A stretch of 64,000 nucleotides of DNA, taken from NCBI GenBank assembly GCA_018105865.1, contig CM030834.1:13254219-13318218 (forward strand), read 5' to 3'. Shown here one piece after another: positions 63,731 to 64,000 of this stretch; within the stretch, counting starts at the first letter, position 1, and each line of letters begins with the position of its first letter. The notes beneath the pieces were generated by a model. That model was not told the origin of the DNA. It worked only from the letters and a program-made list of their open reading frames with translations, and did not search any database. Source of the stretch: Metaphire vulgaris. Its lineage: Eukaryota; Annelida; Clitellata; Crassiclitellata; Megascolecidae. The position numbers were made by a program, and so were the translations under genes.

Positions 63731-64000
63731 TGATTGATTGAAATTTGTTTATTTCAACTCAACTTATGACGTACATTCATTTTCCGTTAGTAACAATCCA
63801 GACTACTGAGCTCCAGTGAAGTAGCAAGGAGGCAGCGGGGGGGCGAACCGCTTTTACCATCTTTTCACTGTTATTACTAGGTTTTCCAATCCTTCCTTTC
63901 TAATTAGATGTCCGAAAAATTCCAACTGTCGCTTTCTTATGGTTTGTAGCAATTTTCTTTTACACCAAAGGCTTTTAATACTTTCTCATTAGTTATTTTT

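Overview
The window is animal nuclear DNA. It is AT-rich, with short exons, GT/AG introns of up to 15.7 kb, and very many decayed mobile elements. The repeats (CR1-like and other non-LTR retrotransposons with trinucleotide tails, tRNA-derived SINEs, Helitrons, piggyBac, a CACTA-like element and many small hAT-type elements), together with the low GC, suggest an invertebrate, perhaps a marine deuterostome or lophotrochozoan. I cannot name the species. No bacterial gene, CRISPR array or convincing functional tRNA or rRNA gene was seen.

Two host genes lie in tandem on the minus strand. The main one, from about 61.6 kb down to 18.5 kb, is a homologue of MTSS1/MTSS2 (MIM/ABBA), an I-BAR membrane-bending and actin-regulating scaffold. 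I assembled 13 coding exons by eye. Splice phases agree at every junction and the total is 767 codons, close to the family's usual length. Exons 1-8 encode the I-BAR domain, exon 9 a serine-rich segment and exon 10 the RPHTIS-containing segment. Exons 11-13 are phase-compatible but less certain, and no C-terminal WH2 motif was found. Downstream, an annexin gene starts at 14.84 kb (three codons, M-A-T, then a 4 kb intron). Its second coding exon is at 10.80-10.87 kb and opens annexin repeat 1. The rest must lie beyond the left edge.

Almost everything else is mobile DNA in introns and intergenic space. From left to right: a CR1-like reverse transcriptase piece (1-1.2 kb); a hAT-type element that received both a SINE and an apparently intact piggyBac transposon (2.9-5.6 kb); a CACTA-type element carrying a broken transposon protein (8.3-10.3 kb); nested inverted-repeat elements next to the annexin promoter (14.1-14.8 kb); three copies of one non-autonomous Helitron (20.8, 28.9 and 32.7 kb); two further LINE types at 24 and 27.5 kb; a dense cluster of hAT MITEs at 37-42 kb and 48.9-50.4 kb; nested LINE/hAT structures at 45-46 and 51.5-54.9 kb; and a 931 bp hAT element with a transposase remnant at 60.3 kb. 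All recognisable LINE pieces lie on the plus strand, antisense to both host genes, while the tRNA-like SINE pieces lie on the minus strand.

All calls are by eye. Exon boundaries come from phase logic and splice consensus, and homology comes from remembered family features. No search was run.
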